Below, one piece after another: positions 9,078 to 18,038 of a stretch of 64,000 bases of DNA. This DNA is from Paraburkholderia sp. (GTDB lineage Bacteria; Pseudomonadota; Gammaproteobacteria; Burkholderiales; Burkholderiaceae), in assembly GCA_004322045.1 (NCBI GenBank), contig SCRN01000013.1, positions 124,001-188,000 on the forward strand. Direction: 5' to 3'. Position 1 is the stretch's first letter. Each line of letters begins with the position of its first letter. Made by a program: the position numbers and the translations under genes. Below the pieces are notes generated by a model that was not told the DNA's origin, ran no database searches, and was given only the letters and a program-made list of their open reading frames with translations.

Positions 9078-9132
9078 AGGGCTGCTCAAACTTTTTCGAA
9101 TGGCTGGGCCGGCTTGCGCCGGCCGTCTCAAC

Positions 9133-10119
9133 TTAAAGTCCGATCGACTGCCGGAACGCTCGCGTAGCGGCGATTGCGTCGTCGGCGGCGCTGCCTGCAT
9201 CGGGCAATGCCGCGCACCAGGCTGACATCGCGGCTTCGCCGAGCGGCTCCCACTTGGCGACCCATGCCTTCAGCACATCGTCGTTGCCCGCTTGCTCGAG
9301 CGCCATGCGCACGAGTTCGGCGGCCCAGCGGCGATGCCGTTGCGCGTCGATGAGCTGAGCGTCGATCAGCAAGCCGAGCAGCGTGTCGCCGTTTCGACGC
9401 GCGGCGGCGCCGAGCGCGCGCAAGACGGTTTCCTCCACGGCAGGGCGTACCACGAGGCTCAGCGCCACGAAGCTTTCGCCCCAGTCCCATGCCGTCAACG
9501 CGTGTTCGACGAGCTTGCGAAAGCCCTGCCACGCAGCGTCGCTTTCCCAATATTGCCGCTCGTTTTGCACAAAGCCGATGTCGCCGAACGTCTGCGCGAG
9601 CTCTCGCGTGCGGTAGGCCGTATGCGTGAGCCAGCGCAACGAGTCCGCCGTTTGATAGGCCGCGCAGTTCGAGATCGTGGAGGCCGGCGCCAATTGCGTG
9701 AGGTAGGCCGAGCCCATCTGCAGGGCATGAAACAGATAGCGCGCGGGGGTATAGAGTCGGGCCAGCGTCCCAGCCCACGTCCGATCGAGCATGGTGTCGT
9801 GCCCGCGTTCGGAAAATTGGTCGAGCAAGCCGAGCACATACGTCTCTTGCCCGTCTTGCAACATGTTGTACGTGCGGTAGACGATCTCGTCGGGATCGCG
9901 AAACGCGTTCCAATCGGGATGCTTCAGCGGTGAAGCGTTGCGGTAACGCTTGAACCATTGCGCCATCTCGAAGTTCGGATCGAGTTCGAACGGCGCGTCC
10001 GGATTGTCGGTCGTGTAGTGCAGGTTGGTCGAGACGATTTCATACTCGCTCGGCTTGCGCCGGCGCGCGGCCAAATGGCTCCACGTCTTGAGCGGCTTTA
10101 GGGTGTCGGGTTGGTTCAT
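9133..10119 (-). CDS. tmoE: Toluene monooxygenase hydroxylase beta subunit
   Basis: Structural subunit of the (alpha-beta-gamma)2 diiron hydroxylase; it stabilises the alpha subunit and has no iron ligands of its own. The 328-residue length matches TmoE/TbuA2. Recognisable features are the N-terminal KTWSHLAARRRKPSEYEIV segment, which wraps the alpha subunit in the family, the ferritin-like helices with RTYNMLQDGQETYV, and WDWGESFVAL. It lies fifth in the operon, 12 bases after tmoD. Confidence 0.95.
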   Translation of the reverse strand: MNQPDTLKPLKTWSHLAARRRKPSEYEIVSTNLHYTTDNPDAPFELDPNFEMAQWFKRYRNASPLKHPDWNAFRDPDEIVYRTYNMLQDGQETYVLGLLDQFSERGHDTMLDRTWAGTLARLYTPARYLFHALQMGSAYLTQLAPASTISNCAAYQTADSLRWLTHTAYRTRELAQTFGDIGFVQNERQYWESDAAWQGFRKLVEHALTAWDWGESFVALSLVVRPAVEETVLRALGAAARRNGDTLLGLLIDAQLIDAQRHRRWAAELVRMALEQAGNDDVLKAWVAKWEPLGEAAMSAWCAALPDAGSAADDAIAATRAFRQSIGL

Positions 10120-10131
10120 GCTCGTCTCCGG

Positions 10132-10446
10132 TTACAGCGTTTTTTCGTAATAGAAACGCACGTAGTCGTCGGTCGTTTCAATGCGGCCCGCGAAGGAGCT
10201 CAGGTTCACTTCGAGTTCGGACATGCGAAACGGTCGGCCCAGCGTCTCCTCCAGCGTGGCGCGACGCAAAATCAGCTCGCCGTCGGCGTAGATGCGGACG
10301 TAGGCCAGCTTGTCGTCGACATTGATTTCCTTATCCGGGTTGTCTTCGTGCGCGGCTTCGATGACGCCCGCGGTGATACTGCTCGCGCGCAGCACGGGGC
10401 CGACGCGGTTGTTGCGGTAGGCGTGCGCGGTGTTGTCGGTGCTCAT
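10132..10446 (-). CDS. tmoD: Toluene monooxygenase catalytic effector protein
   Basis: A small cofactor-free effector that binds the hydroxylase near the diiron site and raises turnover and coupling. The 104 residues match the MmoB/DmpM/TmoD family length. The family features [11 protein letters not shown] near residue 12 and [20 protein letters not shown] in the core are visible, and the C-terminus [12 protein letters not shown] is typical. Start ATG 10446 has GGAAA upstream; a longer open frame reaching into tmoC is rejected. It lies 14 bases after tmoC and 12 before tmoE. Confidence 0.94.
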   Translation of the reverse strand: MSTDNTAHAYRNNRVGPVLRASSITAGVIEAAHEDNPDKEINVDDKLAYVRIYADGELILRRATLEETLGRPFRMSELEVNLSSFAGRIETTDDYVRFYYEKTL

Positions 10447-10460
10447 GTGTGTTTCCGAAT

Positions 10461-10796
10461 TCAAGAGTGGGCGAACAGCGGCTCGACGCCCTGGACTGAG
10501 ACGAGGACGTCGTCGCCCTCGACTTTCACCGCGTACTCGGCGAGGCGGCAGTCGCCGGGATTGATGCCCTTGCCCGTGGACGCATCGAACGTCCATTGGT
10601 GCGCGCGGCACATCAGCACACGGCCGTCGAACTTGCCTTCCGCGAGCGGGATGTCCTGGTGCGGGCAAATGCCTTGGAACGCCCGGGGTTCGCCCCCTTC
10701 CGGACGCACCAGCACGATCACGTGCCCGTCCACTTCGACTTCGGTCATCTCGCCTTCCCAGACGTCGTCGAGCGTGCAGACTTTCTGATAGCTCAT
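10461..10796 (-). CDS. tmoC: Toluene monooxygenase Rieske-type ferredoxin
   Basis: Carries electrons from TmoF to the hydroxylase. The 111-residue protein has a complete Rieske [2Fe-2S] motif, CPH (C44, H46) and CRAH (C63, H66), spaced as in TmoC. The ferredoxin distinguishes four-component toluene monooxygenases from phenol hydroxylases, which lack it. It lies seven bases after tmoB. Confidence 0.97.
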   Translation of the reverse strand: MSYQKVCTLDDVWEGEMTEVEVDGHVIVLVRPEGGEPRAFQGICPHQDIPLAEGKFDGRVLMCRAHQWTFDASTGKGINPGDCRLAEYAVKVEGDDVLVSVQGVEPLFAHS

Positions 10797-10803
10797 GTCT
10801 GCC

Positions 10804-11064
10804 TCATGCGTCGCAAAAGATGAATTCGAGCGTCTCCATCGGCACGATGTCCGTGTCGCTCAATTTGGCGTTGCGCGGATAGAAGATGTCGCTGCCTTGA
10901 CGGCGCACGCGTACGACCTTGTCGGGGCGAGGCGCGACGCGCCGACCCACCGAATGATGAGCGGCTGCTGCGGCGACTTCGTCGATGGTGTTGTCCGTGT
11001 CGACGGCGACCAGTTGCAGTACGAAGTCGTACTGAAAATTAGAAATCAGCGGAAAAAGCGCCAT
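10804..11064 (-). CDS. tmoB: Toluene monooxygenase hydroxylase gamma subunit
   Basis: Small third subunit of the diiron hydroxylase. The 86 residues match TmoB/TbuU; the family features FPLISNFQYDFVLQLVAVD at the start and VGRRVAPR in the middle are clear. Its place between tmoA and tmoC, 24 bases after tmoA, is the canonical order. Assembly with TmoA and TmoE is inferred from family knowledge. Confidence 0.94.
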   Translation of the reverse strand: MALFPLISNFQYDFVLQLVAVDTDNTIDEVAAAAAHHSVGRRVAPRPDKVVRVRRQGSDIFYPRNAKLSDTDIVPMETLEFIFCDA

Positions 11065-11088
11065 GTCGTCCTCCAGGGATGCGTCGCT

Positions 11089-12594
11089 TCAAGCGGCGCG
11101 TTTGTCTGCACGTGCGGCGCGATATGCCTCTATCCACGCGTAGTGATGGGCGTCGTCGCCGATTTCGCCGGGCGCGAGATTCATGTACTTGAGCGCGCCG
11201 CTCAAATTGGGCGGCTGGATGTGGCCGGCCAAGAATCGGTCGACGAGCGTCAGGTGATCGCGATATCGCAAGGGATCTTGTTGGAAGACCCAACGATCGA
11301 TCTCTGAATTGAAGTGGTAGGTGCGGCCGTGGTAATCGAGCGGATAGTCCTTCACGTTCCAACCGTTGCCCGGTATCGCGCAAATCGGCAACTGGCTCAT
11401 GTTGCAAACGATCGGCAATGTCTCGGGCACGGTGAGTTCGGGCTTGCCGGCCAGCAGGTTATCGATGATGACGTCCCACGCCTTGCCGAACGTGTCGTTC
11501 CAGCCTGGATATTTCTCCTCGAGCCAATCGCGGCAATCCGGCGTCATGCCGGCGGCGGGGTTCCACCAGACGGTTGGGCGCCAGAACCAGATGCCCATTT
11601 GATAGGCATGATGTTGATAGTCGAACTCGTTGATCATCTGATCCCAGTACCAGGGCAGATCGAGGCCCAAGTCGATCAGCGTGCGTTCGAATTGGCCGAC
11701 GATCCATTCGCGCATGAACTCTTTGAACGATTGCTTGCGGTGCTCGAGCGGCGTGGCGTAATCCATCGACGTGCCGGTGAGCAGGCAGAACAAACGCCAG
11801 GCGCGCGCGATCGCGATGTCCACCAGCTTTTGAGCCTGTTCCTTGCGCCCGTTCGCAATGAGAATCTGCAGCGCTGGGCCGCCGATCTGTGCGTGGCGCG
11901 ATTCGTCGGTCTGGATGCTCGAAATGAGGCTCGCGAAGGTGAAGTCGCCCGCCTCTGCGGCATCGGCAGCAAGGCCGAGAAACTGCATGTTGGTGAAGCC
12001 TGTCTCGAACGCGAACGTCAGCATGACGGCGATTTCGATCGCGCTGCGCGACATGAAGAGGTCGTCGAACGTGCTGCGAGCGGCGATCGCCCCCCACTCG
12101 TTCGTGTGATAGGCCTTATGAGCCCAATCGAACTGGCGATCTTTCGGGCAGTAATCGTGCGGGAAATACAGTTGAAGCTGTCCGTGACGATTTTCGTCGA
12201 GCATGCCGAATGTGGCCATATTGCGCATGCCGGGCGCTCGGCCGAAGCGGGCCATGCGCGCCTCCGCACTCATCGCTGCATATTCGCCGAGAGCAATCGC
12301 CCCATAGTGCGCTTTGAGGATGGAAAGCCAGCCCGGATCGGCGTCTTCGAACATACGGCTGCGTTCGAGCGCGGCCTTGACCGAGTAGGCGCCCGCATCC
12401 TTCTCGCGCTGCACGCGGACGTATTCGGGATAGGAAGTCTTGTAGGGCTCGTCGTAGGCTTCCCAGTCTTCCGTCGGCACGCCTTGCGCTCCGGACATGA
12501 GTTCGGGGAAGAGTTCCGACTGCGTGACATAGCTCGGGGTCCAGTTGGTGGAGCGTGCGATGTCGTACCACGCCGCGCGTTCGAGTAACGCCAT
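11089..12594 (-). CDS. tmoA: Toluene monooxygenase hydroxylase alpha subunit
   Basis: Catalytic subunit that uses O2 at a carboxylate-bridged diiron site to hydroxylate toluene, benzene and related rings. The 501 residues keep all six iron ligands at TmoA numbering: E104, E134, H137, E197, E231 and H234. Pocket residues I100, G103, A107, Q141, F176, F196, T201 and Q228 also match toluene 4-monooxygenase positions, so a T4MO/TbuA1-like pocket is likely, though regiospecificity is not certain. Start ATG 12594 (MALLER) fits the family length and has GGAG upstream; the open frame runs 30 codons further without similarity. First gene of the operon, with a sigma-54 promoter 74-89 bases upstream. 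Confidence 0.97.
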   Translation of the reverse strand: MALLERAAWYDIARSTNWTPSYVTQSELFPELMSGAQGVPTEDWEAYDEPYKTSYPEYVRVQREKDAGAYSVKAALERSRMFEDADPGWLSILKAHYGAIALGEYAAMSAEARMARFGRAPGMRNMATFGMLDENRHGQLQLYFPHDYCPKDRQFDWAHKAYHTNEWGAIAARSTFDDLFMSRSAIEIAVMLTFAFETGFTNMQFLGLAADAAEAGDFTFASLISSIQTDESRHAQIGGPALQILIANGRKEQAQKLVDIAIARAWRLFCLLTGTSMDYATPLEHRKQSFKEFMREWIVGQFERTLIDLGLDLPWYWDQMINEFDYQHHAYQMGIWFWRPTVWWNPAAGMTPDCRDWLEEKYPGWNDTFGKAWDVIIDNLLAGKPELTVPETLPIVCNMSQLPICAIPGNGWNVKDYPLDYHGRTYHFNSEIDRWVFQQDPLRYRDHLTLVDRFLAGHIQPPNLSGALKYMNLAPGEIGDDAHHYAWIEAYRAARADKRAA

Positions 12595-12667
12595 GGGGTT
12601 GTCTCCGTGATTGGAATAGGTGGCTTCGATCCCGAGGGCCGATGGCCGGTCCGGGCGCCTATTCCAA

Positions 12668-12683
12668 TGCAAGGGCAATGCCA
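12668..12683 (-). promoter_or_regulatory. Sigma-54 (-24/-12) promoter of the tmo operon
   Basis: Read on the minus strand the site is TGGCATTGCCCTTGCA, which matches the sigma-54 consensus TGGCAC-N5-TTGCA at every conserved base except the C of CAC. The invariant GG and GC are correctly spaced. The predicted start of transcription near 12657 leaves a leader of about 63 bases before tmoA. Confidence 0.85.
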
Positions 12684-12805
12684 ACGACGTTCAATGCCGA
12701 CTTGCCGCAGAGGGAAAATCCCGAGATTCCTACGGTGGGCCTCGCTCCGAGCAGATGGCGGATCGAGCATGGTGGCGTGTGAGGCGGGTACGTTTCAGTG
12801 CTGAT

Positions 12806-12821
12806 TTGATGGCCTGATCAA
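12806..12821. promoter_or_regulatory. TbuT/XylR-type upstream activating site, proximal copy
   Basis: TTGATGGCCTGATCAA is a 16-bp inverted repeat (TTGAT-N6-ATCAA) centred about 156 bases upstream of the predicted tmo transcription start. It shares both half-sites with the distal copy and falls in the usual range for activators of this class. Confidence 0.7.
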
Positions 12822-12850
12822 ACCGAAGTGCGAGTAGTCAGTGTCTTCGC

Positions 12851-12866
12851 TTGATCAATTGATCAA
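12851..12866. promoter_or_regulatory. TbuT/XylR-type upstream activating site, distal copy
   Basis: TTGATCAATTGATCAA is a perfect 16-bp palindrome of the kind bound by DmpR/XylR regulators. It is centred 45 bases from the proximal copy and about 201 bases upstream of the predicted start. Two spaced sites fit cooperative assembly of an activator hexamer. Confidence 0.78.
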
Positions 12867-13100
12867 GAAACCAGTAGAACGATAATCTCGATATTCGTGG
12901 GTGAGCGTGCTTGCCTCCGGAGGAACCCGTAGAGCGCGGCGACGTAGCGGCTAGTCATCATCGGCACGATATCGATGCCTTCGACATTGACCGCTCTCGG
13001 AGCGTCTCCGCGTTCGCGCGATTGCCGCACGTGCGCATATCGCACCAGCGACGCCTCACGCTCGCCTCCGGTAAACAATTAGCAACGTGAGAAGTGCGTC

Positions 13101-13529
13101 TTACTTGCCCGCCGGCGGCTGCGGATTGTTGGCCGGGTTCGTATCGAATCTCGTCACGCTTTCAATCCCCGCTTTGCTGGCGAGCGCGGTCAGACGTGCA
13201 TGCAGCCAGTCGGCCGTTTCCCGGTCGTAGACCGCCTCGCCGCCCACGTAGACCGTAAACGACCGGAGGTATTTCGCTTTCTTCTGACTGTCTGCGATCG
13301 TGTCTTTCGTCCATTGGTACAGCGGATATCGGTCCGGGCCCACCGCCTCTGCCTCTTCCACATATTCGGCGAACGCATCGAACTGGCATTTCAATGCAGC
13401 GTTGCGTTCACGCAAGGCAGCGTCGAGTAGCGCTTGCCGCTCGTCCCGTTCTCCGTGTGGCGTGCGCAATGTGTCGGCCAGCTCAGGCACGACGGTGATC
13501 CGGACTTGAAATTGCCATGGTTCTGTCAT
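13101..13529 (-). CDS. Hypothetical protein, 142 aa
   Basis: I do not recognise a family. The protein is soluble, acidic to neutral, without a signal peptide or membrane segment. It has a helical middle (DAALRERNAALKCQFDAFAEYVEEAEAV), a short aromatic segment (YLRSFTVYVGGEAVYD) and a proline-rich end (NPANNPQPPAGK). Codon use is like the neighbours, and the ATG at 13529 has an AGGAGACATAC site just upstream, which supports a real gene. It is transcribed towards the tmo operon but separated from it by the regulatory region. Confidence 0.65.
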   Translation of the reverse strand: MTEPWQFQVRITVVPELADTLRTPHGERDERQALLDAALRERNAALKCQFDAFAEYVEEAEAVGPDRYPLYQWTKDTIADSQKKAKYLRSFTVYVGGEAVYDRETADWLHARLTALASKAGIESVTRFDTNPANNPQPPAGK

Positions 13530-13721
13530 GTATGTCTCCTGCGTTAGCTGTTCAGTCCAACTGTGCGGCGAGGCTGGCCGCAGCCGGGGTAAGGTGGGTG
13601 AAAGGAAAACTCACCAGGTACGCGCAATCAGATCTGGTCGGTCGGCGCGGGTTACGACTACGGCAACTTCTCGCTAGGCCCTCCATTCTGTTGGGATGCT
13701 CGCGTTACTGATCCCCGCGGA

Positions 13722-15167
13722 TCACGGCTGGCGTTTGCCCCGGCCGGCAGCGGGTTTGCCAGCCGGCCTATGTGAACCCGCAGATGGCTTGCTGGCCGGT
13801 TTGCTGCTCGGCTTTTGCACGCTGAATGGATTACTGCTGGACAAGCGTGCGCCTTTGCCCGCGGTCGTAGCGCGCTGCGCCGCGGGCTTGCGTTTGTTTT
13901 CGCCACCTTGTGGGTGCGGTTTATTGCTGAGCATCGGCGTAGCGCCGGGCGCAGCTTGCGGCACTTTGGGCTTCTTAGGCTTTTTGGGTTTCTTGATGAT
14001 CTGGCCCGTCGTGCTGGTTTGCGGCACGCGGTGTTCGGCTTCAAAACCCGGCTCTTCTTTACGGGGCAGCGTTTGCCGGATCAGCGCTTCAATTGCAGCG
14101 AGTTGCGGCGCTTCATCGGCACACACGAGCGACACCGCTACGCCGCTGGCGCCCGCGCGTCCAGTACGGCCGATTCGGTGCACATAGTCTTGCGCCACGA
14201 TCGGCAGGTCAACGTTGATCACCAGCGGCAGATCGTCGATATCCAGCCCGCGCGCAGCGACATCGGTGGCTACCAGCATGCTTACTTCGCGGGTTTTGAA
14301 GCGCTCCAGCGCGCGAAGGCGCGCGGGTTGCGGCTTGTCGCCGTGGATGGTGTCGACCGAATAGCCCGCTTCATCCAGCAAGGCTGCCAGATAATCCACG
14401 CCATTGCGGGTTTTGACGAACACTAGCGCGTGCTCCCAATGGTTCTCAGCGACAAGGTGCATGAAGAGATCAGGCTTGTTCCTTTTATCCACCGGCACCA
14501 CCCACTGCTCGATCTTGTTGGCGGTGGCATTGGGCGGGCTGACGCTGATGTTCACCGGGCTGCGCAGAATGCTCGCCGCCATGGCGCGGATATCATCGGT
14601 AAATGTGGCAGAAAACAGCAGGGTCTGGCGCCGAGCGGGCAAGGCAGCAAAGACGGCGTTGAGTTCGCGCGCAAAGCCCAGATCCAGCATGCGATCGGCT
14701 TCGTCCAGCACCAGCGTTTGTATTTGATCAAACTGGACGGCGTTCTGGCGATGGAGGTCTAACAAACGGCCCGGCGTGGCGACGAGCACATCAACGCCTT
14801 TGCGCAACTTCATCATCTGTGGGTTGATACTCACACCGCCGTAGGCGGCCAGAAATCGTAGGTCGAGGCCTTTGCCGTATTCGATAAAGCTTTGCAGCAC
14901 TTGTTCAGCCAGTTCACGTGTGGGCACCAGCACCAGAACACGCGCGCGGTTGCTGGAGACCGCCGGGCCGTGTTGCACTAGGCGCTGCAACAGCGGGAGC
15001 GCAAAACCCGCGGTTTTGCCAGTGCCGGTCTGCGCCGCAGCCATGACGTCCTTGCCACTGAGCACAGCGGGAATCGCCTTGGCCTGCACCGGCGTAGGGG
15101 TCCGGTAATTGAGGTCCTGCACATTGCGCAGCAAGGGATCGATCAGGCCGAGCGAAGCAAAAGACAT
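13722..15167 (-). CDS. rhlE: DEAD-box ATP-dependent RNA helicase RhlE
   Basis: ATP-dependent RNA helicase for ribosome assembly or RNA turnover. The 481 residues contain the Q-motif region TPTPVQAKAIP, motif I AQTGTGKT, motif II DEAD, motif III SAT and motif VI HRIGRTGRAG, in two RecA-like domains over about residues 1-375. The C-terminal 100 residues are a disordered basic tail with the repeat KKPKKPKKPK and many Ala, Ser and Lys, which varies between species and usually aids RNA binding. The N-terminus MSFASLGLIDPLLRNV is the standard RhlE start. Monocistronic by position. Confidence 0.94.
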   Translation of the reverse strand: MSFASLGLIDPLLRNVQDLNYRTPTPVQAKAIPAVLSGKDVMAAAQTGTGKTAGFALPLLQRLVQHGPAVSSNRARVLVLVPTRELAEQVLQSFIEYGKGLDLRFLAAYGGVSINPQMMKLRKGVDVLVATPGRLLDLHRQNAVQFDQIQTLVLDEADRMLDLGFARELNAVFAALPARRQTLLFSATFTDDIRAMAASILRSPVNISVSPPNATANKIEQWVVPVDKRNKPDLFMHLVAENHWEHALVFVKTRNGVDYLAALLDEAGYSVDTIHGDKPQPARLRALERFKTREVSMLVATDVAARGLDIDDLPLVINVDLPIVAQDYVHRIGRTGRAGASGVAVSLVCADEAPQLAAIEALIRQTLPRKEEPGFEAEHRVPQTSTTGQIIKKPKKPKKPKVPQAAPGATPMLSNKPHPQGGENKRKPAAQRATTAGKGARLSSSNPFSVQKPSSKPASKPSAGSHRPAGKPAAGRGKRQP

Positions 15168-15454
15168 TGGCGTATTCCGGGCTAAAGCTGCAATTTTAAC
15201 GGTTGCCCCCTCCCTGCGCTGAAGGACTAACGGCCGGGATTGCTCAGCGTTGCTTTGGTGGGTCGTCGAAAGTGCAGGCCTTGCGCAGGCCGAAGTCGAC
15301 CCGTACAGGACGATGGTGACAGCTTGGTCGCGATGTCGGTTCCTTGCTCCTCGCGGTGAATCGCCAGCAGGTCTCCCCGCACCGTAGCGGTCAATGAAGC
15401 CCCCGCAACGCTGGTGGGCTACTTGCCGGTCGGCGATTTCTTGTACGCCATGAC
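15168..15454. other. Intergenic stretch, possible decayed gene end
   Basis: No intact gene is visible. On the plus strand near 15390-15455 a short frame reads VNEAPATLVGYLPVGDFLYA and stops, preceded in frame by a stop codon. It looks like the 3' end of a decayed gene, but the family is not recognisable and chance cannot be excluded. Confidence 0.3.
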
Positions 15455-16444
15455 CTAAGGGGCGTTGCCGCCCATGTTCCCGGAAAAAAGCGCACTCACA
15501 CGCACCGTACCTAGCGAACTATCTCGCTCGATCGAATATTCATACCAAGACAGCGGCGATCCTTTCTTTCCATAGCGCGTGATTGTTGCCGAACCGACGG
15601 TGCTGCGTGCGGTTGCCGCAGGAAAATTGGGAATCGGCGCCTCAGGTCGAAGGTAAATAACGGTGGGCTTCTCGAGCCAAATGCGGGAAAATCGACCTGC
15701 CACGGCCTGCTGAGTGATATCCGTTTCCCATTCGTAGTCCATTATTTTCAGATCTCCAAGCCAATTCAATCGCATGTGTTGCGGTAGCTCGGTCGCTATC
15801 TTGTTCATGAGCGCAATTTCGGGAGCGTAGTGCCGTTCGAGGGCGACGATCTCAGGATTCTTTACGCTATGAAATATCTCTGGCGAGCCCGTATAGAAGA
15901 TCGCTGCTACCCCAACACTATTTGCGAGCAACAACGCGCTAACCCGGCCCACGGAAAGGGATGTGGAGAAACCGATTTTCAATGTCGCCGATTCCACCGC
16001 TGTGTCGACGATCGCCATTCCGGCGAGCGTTAGCGCCGCCTCAACCGTGTTGCCCAGTTCCCATGTCATATGAGAGGTCCATGGGACGACGATTGGCGCC
16101 AAGATAGGATAAAGCAGCATGCCAACCGGAAAATAAAGGAATAGCCCCGCCAATGCCGACACGGCATTGATCACAATTGAGGCCTTGGCAGCTTGTAGCC
16201 AGCCCATCCGGAATACGAAGCGCAGGACAATCGCCTCGAACGGTAATGTGAGGACGATCGCCCACCATGCGGAAAGTTTCAGCGAAGCAGCCCCAAAGAA
16301 GAAGGGGACATTCGCAAGCGCCGGCGCCGCAGCAAACGGCATCAAGCCAAACACGAGCGCGAATCGCCAAGAAAATTTCGCGGCGAGTTGCCCGGCAGCG
16401 CTCGAAGAACGATGCAGCAAACAGGAACTTTGCATAGGACGCAT
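15455..16444 (-). CDS. Unknown integral membrane protein, 329 aa
   Basis: I do not recognise a family. The N-terminal half is hydrophobic, with a signal-like or first membrane segment (FALVFGLMPFAAAPALA) and three or four more helices up to about residue 200 (AWWAIVLTLPFEAIVLRF, ALAGLFLYFPVGMLLYPIL, VSALLLANSVGVAAIFYTG). The C-terminal 130 residues are hydrophilic and may be exposed (about 200-329). The base composition is less GC-rich than its neighbours, suggesting acquisition. The start is uncertain between the ATGs at 16444 and 16435. It is followed by rhlE on the same strand after 287 bases, so an operon is unlikely. Confidence 0.6.
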   Translation of the reverse strand: MRPMQSSCLLHRSSSAAGQLAAKFSWRFALVFGLMPFAAAPALANVPFFFGAASLKLSAWWAIVLTLPFEAIVLRFVFRMGWLQAAKASIVINAVSALAGLFLYFPVGMLLYPILAPIVVPWTSHMTWELGNTVEAALTLAGMAIVDTAVESATLKIGFSTSLSVGRVSALLLANSVGVAAIFYTGSPEIFHSVKNPEIVALERHYAPEIALMNKIATELPQHMRLNWLGDLKIMDYEWETDITQQAVAGRFSRIWLEKPTVIYLRPEAPIPNFPAATARSTVGSATITRYGKKGSPLSWYEYSIERDSSLGTVRVSALFSGNMGGNAP

Positions 16445-16700
16445 CCGGCCAGTGAACCAACGGGGTCAGATATGTTCCTGCTTCGAATGCGGACTAAGTT
16501 ATGCGCAAACCCACATAACGGTGAAAAGACTGCATCAACTTTGACTGATGAACAACGGTTTACAGACATTTCGCTGAGTCGAATGGCCAATTGCCGGGCA
16601 AAGCCGGCGTCCGAACCTTCAAACGGCAAGGCGTCGGAATGACCTGCCGCGGCCGACTGCCATGCGCGCTCTGCCGCTACCGCCGCGACAACCGATCCGG

Positions 16701-18038
16701 CTATTGTGCAGCGAGCTTTTTGCTTTGCCTTCGCATCCCCTCGAAAATCTTGTCCGCGACCTCCTCGGGGAAACGATTCGGCAACTGTGCCGCTACGTTC
16801 TCAATAACCGCCTCTGTTATTCCAGTCAGCGTGTCGATCATTTCCTCGACCTCCTCCGTCGCCAGCGTTACGCGCTGTCCTTGCGCAATCCAATGACGTC
16901 GACGGATCTCGCTGATGAGGTAGTGCGCGTTCTTGCTGCGCACGGCCACGGCAAGATTGACCCGGCGGGGAGAGAACTGGTTCCGTCCGTTCCCAATGAT
17001 CGGGTGGGCGGACAGCACGTCATAAAGCGGCGTGGCTACGTAACGGTTTGAGTTGAGATGAGCGATGCTGAAATTCTTTGCGTGGCCGTCGGGCGCCGCG
17101 AGAATCCAAAAAATGATCTGCGCCTTGAAGAAATTGAACTGGTCGACTCTCGCCTGCTCGGAGCCCGCGAGAACGCCCATGATTTGCTGGATACCCGGGC
17201 CGCCGTCCGCTTCGTACTTGCTATTGGAAGACGTACCTGTAGCCTGGCACATGTCCTCCTGGGGAAGGCGCAGAATCCAAGAATCGTTACTCGCCAATCT
17301 CCGGTCGAATCTCTCCACCACGAGCACTTTCTGATTCTCGAAAGTACCGATTTCACAGTTAGCGATCGGCAGTCCATAGGCGGCAACTATTTTGGAGCAC
17401 AGCCACTCGTTCTCGATAGATGAGCGCATGTCGGCTCGCATATTTCCTACCAGCCCAAGCGGGAGCTTTAGGATATGTGTTGTGGGGGTACTGCCCGCCG
17501 GCAGGAGCCACTGACCGCCATGCCGCAAAAGCGCGCTTTTCTCCTGCGCGCCGGCGATGGAGAGGCGGAGATCGTCGATGGGCTCGTGCTGTCCGAGTGG
17601 TGCAGCGGTGACATCGCGCAGCAAGCGCGCGATGTCAGCCTCGTTCATGGGCTTTCCGCGGATTTGCTGAAGATCGACCGGCCGCTCGCCGGGCGGGAGC
17701 ATCTGGATTGCGCCGGCGCAGTCGCGTCCCAATGCGGACAGCAGCTCGAAGGGGGACGTGCCCCTTGTTTTGTGGCGTATGGCGATACGCTCGCGGATCG
17801 TCTTGCTGTCGGGAAGCAGGTTGTCGAAAAAGTTCGATACGACCTTTCCTCGGTACGGCTGATTGCCGGGGGTGAACGGCAGTGAGAGCGAGAGAGGGCG
17901 CCCTTGTTCGTCTTCGACCCAGGACTCGAAGTAGGTGAGCTTCTCGCCGTCACGCGTGGTCTCCCAGGTTCCGACGGGAATGCCATTCATCCACAGTTCC
18001 AGACTTCTCGTGTGCGCTCTGCGACCCATCGTTACCAA
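16701..18038 (-). CDS. hipA: HipA-family serine/threonine kinase toxin
   Basis: Toxin of a type II toxin-antitoxin pair; HipA kinases arrest growth by phosphorylating glutamyl-tRNA synthetase in Escherichia coli. The 445-residue protein has the N-terminal HipA-couple domain (about 10-110) and the kinase core: LSIAGAQEKSALL with the gate serine and ATP-loop region, TPTTHILK, VVERFDR, LPQEDMCQATG and the catalytic DGHAKNFS. All key kinase motifs appear intact. It overlaps hipB by seven bases (18032-18038), so antitoxin is translated first. The target in this organism cannot be read from the sequence. Confidence 0.92.
   Translation of the reverse strand: MVTMGRRAHTRSLELWMNGIPVGTWETTRDGEKLTYFESWVEDEQGRPLSLSLPFTPGNQPYRGKVVSNFFDNLLPDSKTIRERIAIRHKTRGTSPFELLSALGRDCAGAIQMLPPGERPVDLQQIRGKPMNEADIARLLRDVTAAPLGQHEPIDDLRLSIAGAQEKSALLRHGGQWLLPAGSTPTTHILKLPLGLVGNMRADMRSSIENEWLCSKIVAAYGLPIANCEIGTFENQKVLVVERFDRRLASNDSWILRLPQEDMCQATGTSSNSKYEADGGPGIQQIMGVLAGSEQARVDQFNFFKAQIIFWILAAPDGHAKNFSIAHLNSNRYVATPLYDVLSAHPIIGNGRNQFSPRRVNLAVAVRSKNAHYLISEIRRRHWIAQGQRVTLATEEVEEMIDTLTGITEAVIENVAAQLPNRFPEEVADKIFEGMRRQSKKLAAQ

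Larger units (their letters stand above)
12595..13100. other. tmo regulatory region without a convincing gene
   Basis: The 506 bases between tmoA and the next minus-strand gene contain the sigma-54 promoter and two TbuT-type inverted repeats, annotated separately. A 71-codon minus-strand frame at 12863-13078 has no recognisable similarity and was not called. The A/T-richer stretch at about 12800-12900 stands out from its surroundings. Confidence 0.7.

Noticed and set aside
12863-13078. 71-codon minus-strand frame upstream of tmoA
   Set aside because: No similarity or ribosome-binding site, and its end overlaps the distal activator palindrome.
16445-16700. Possible terminator or gene between hipA and the unknown membrane protein
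   Set aside because: Only a 5-bp stem (GCCGG/CCGGC) and no coding signal.
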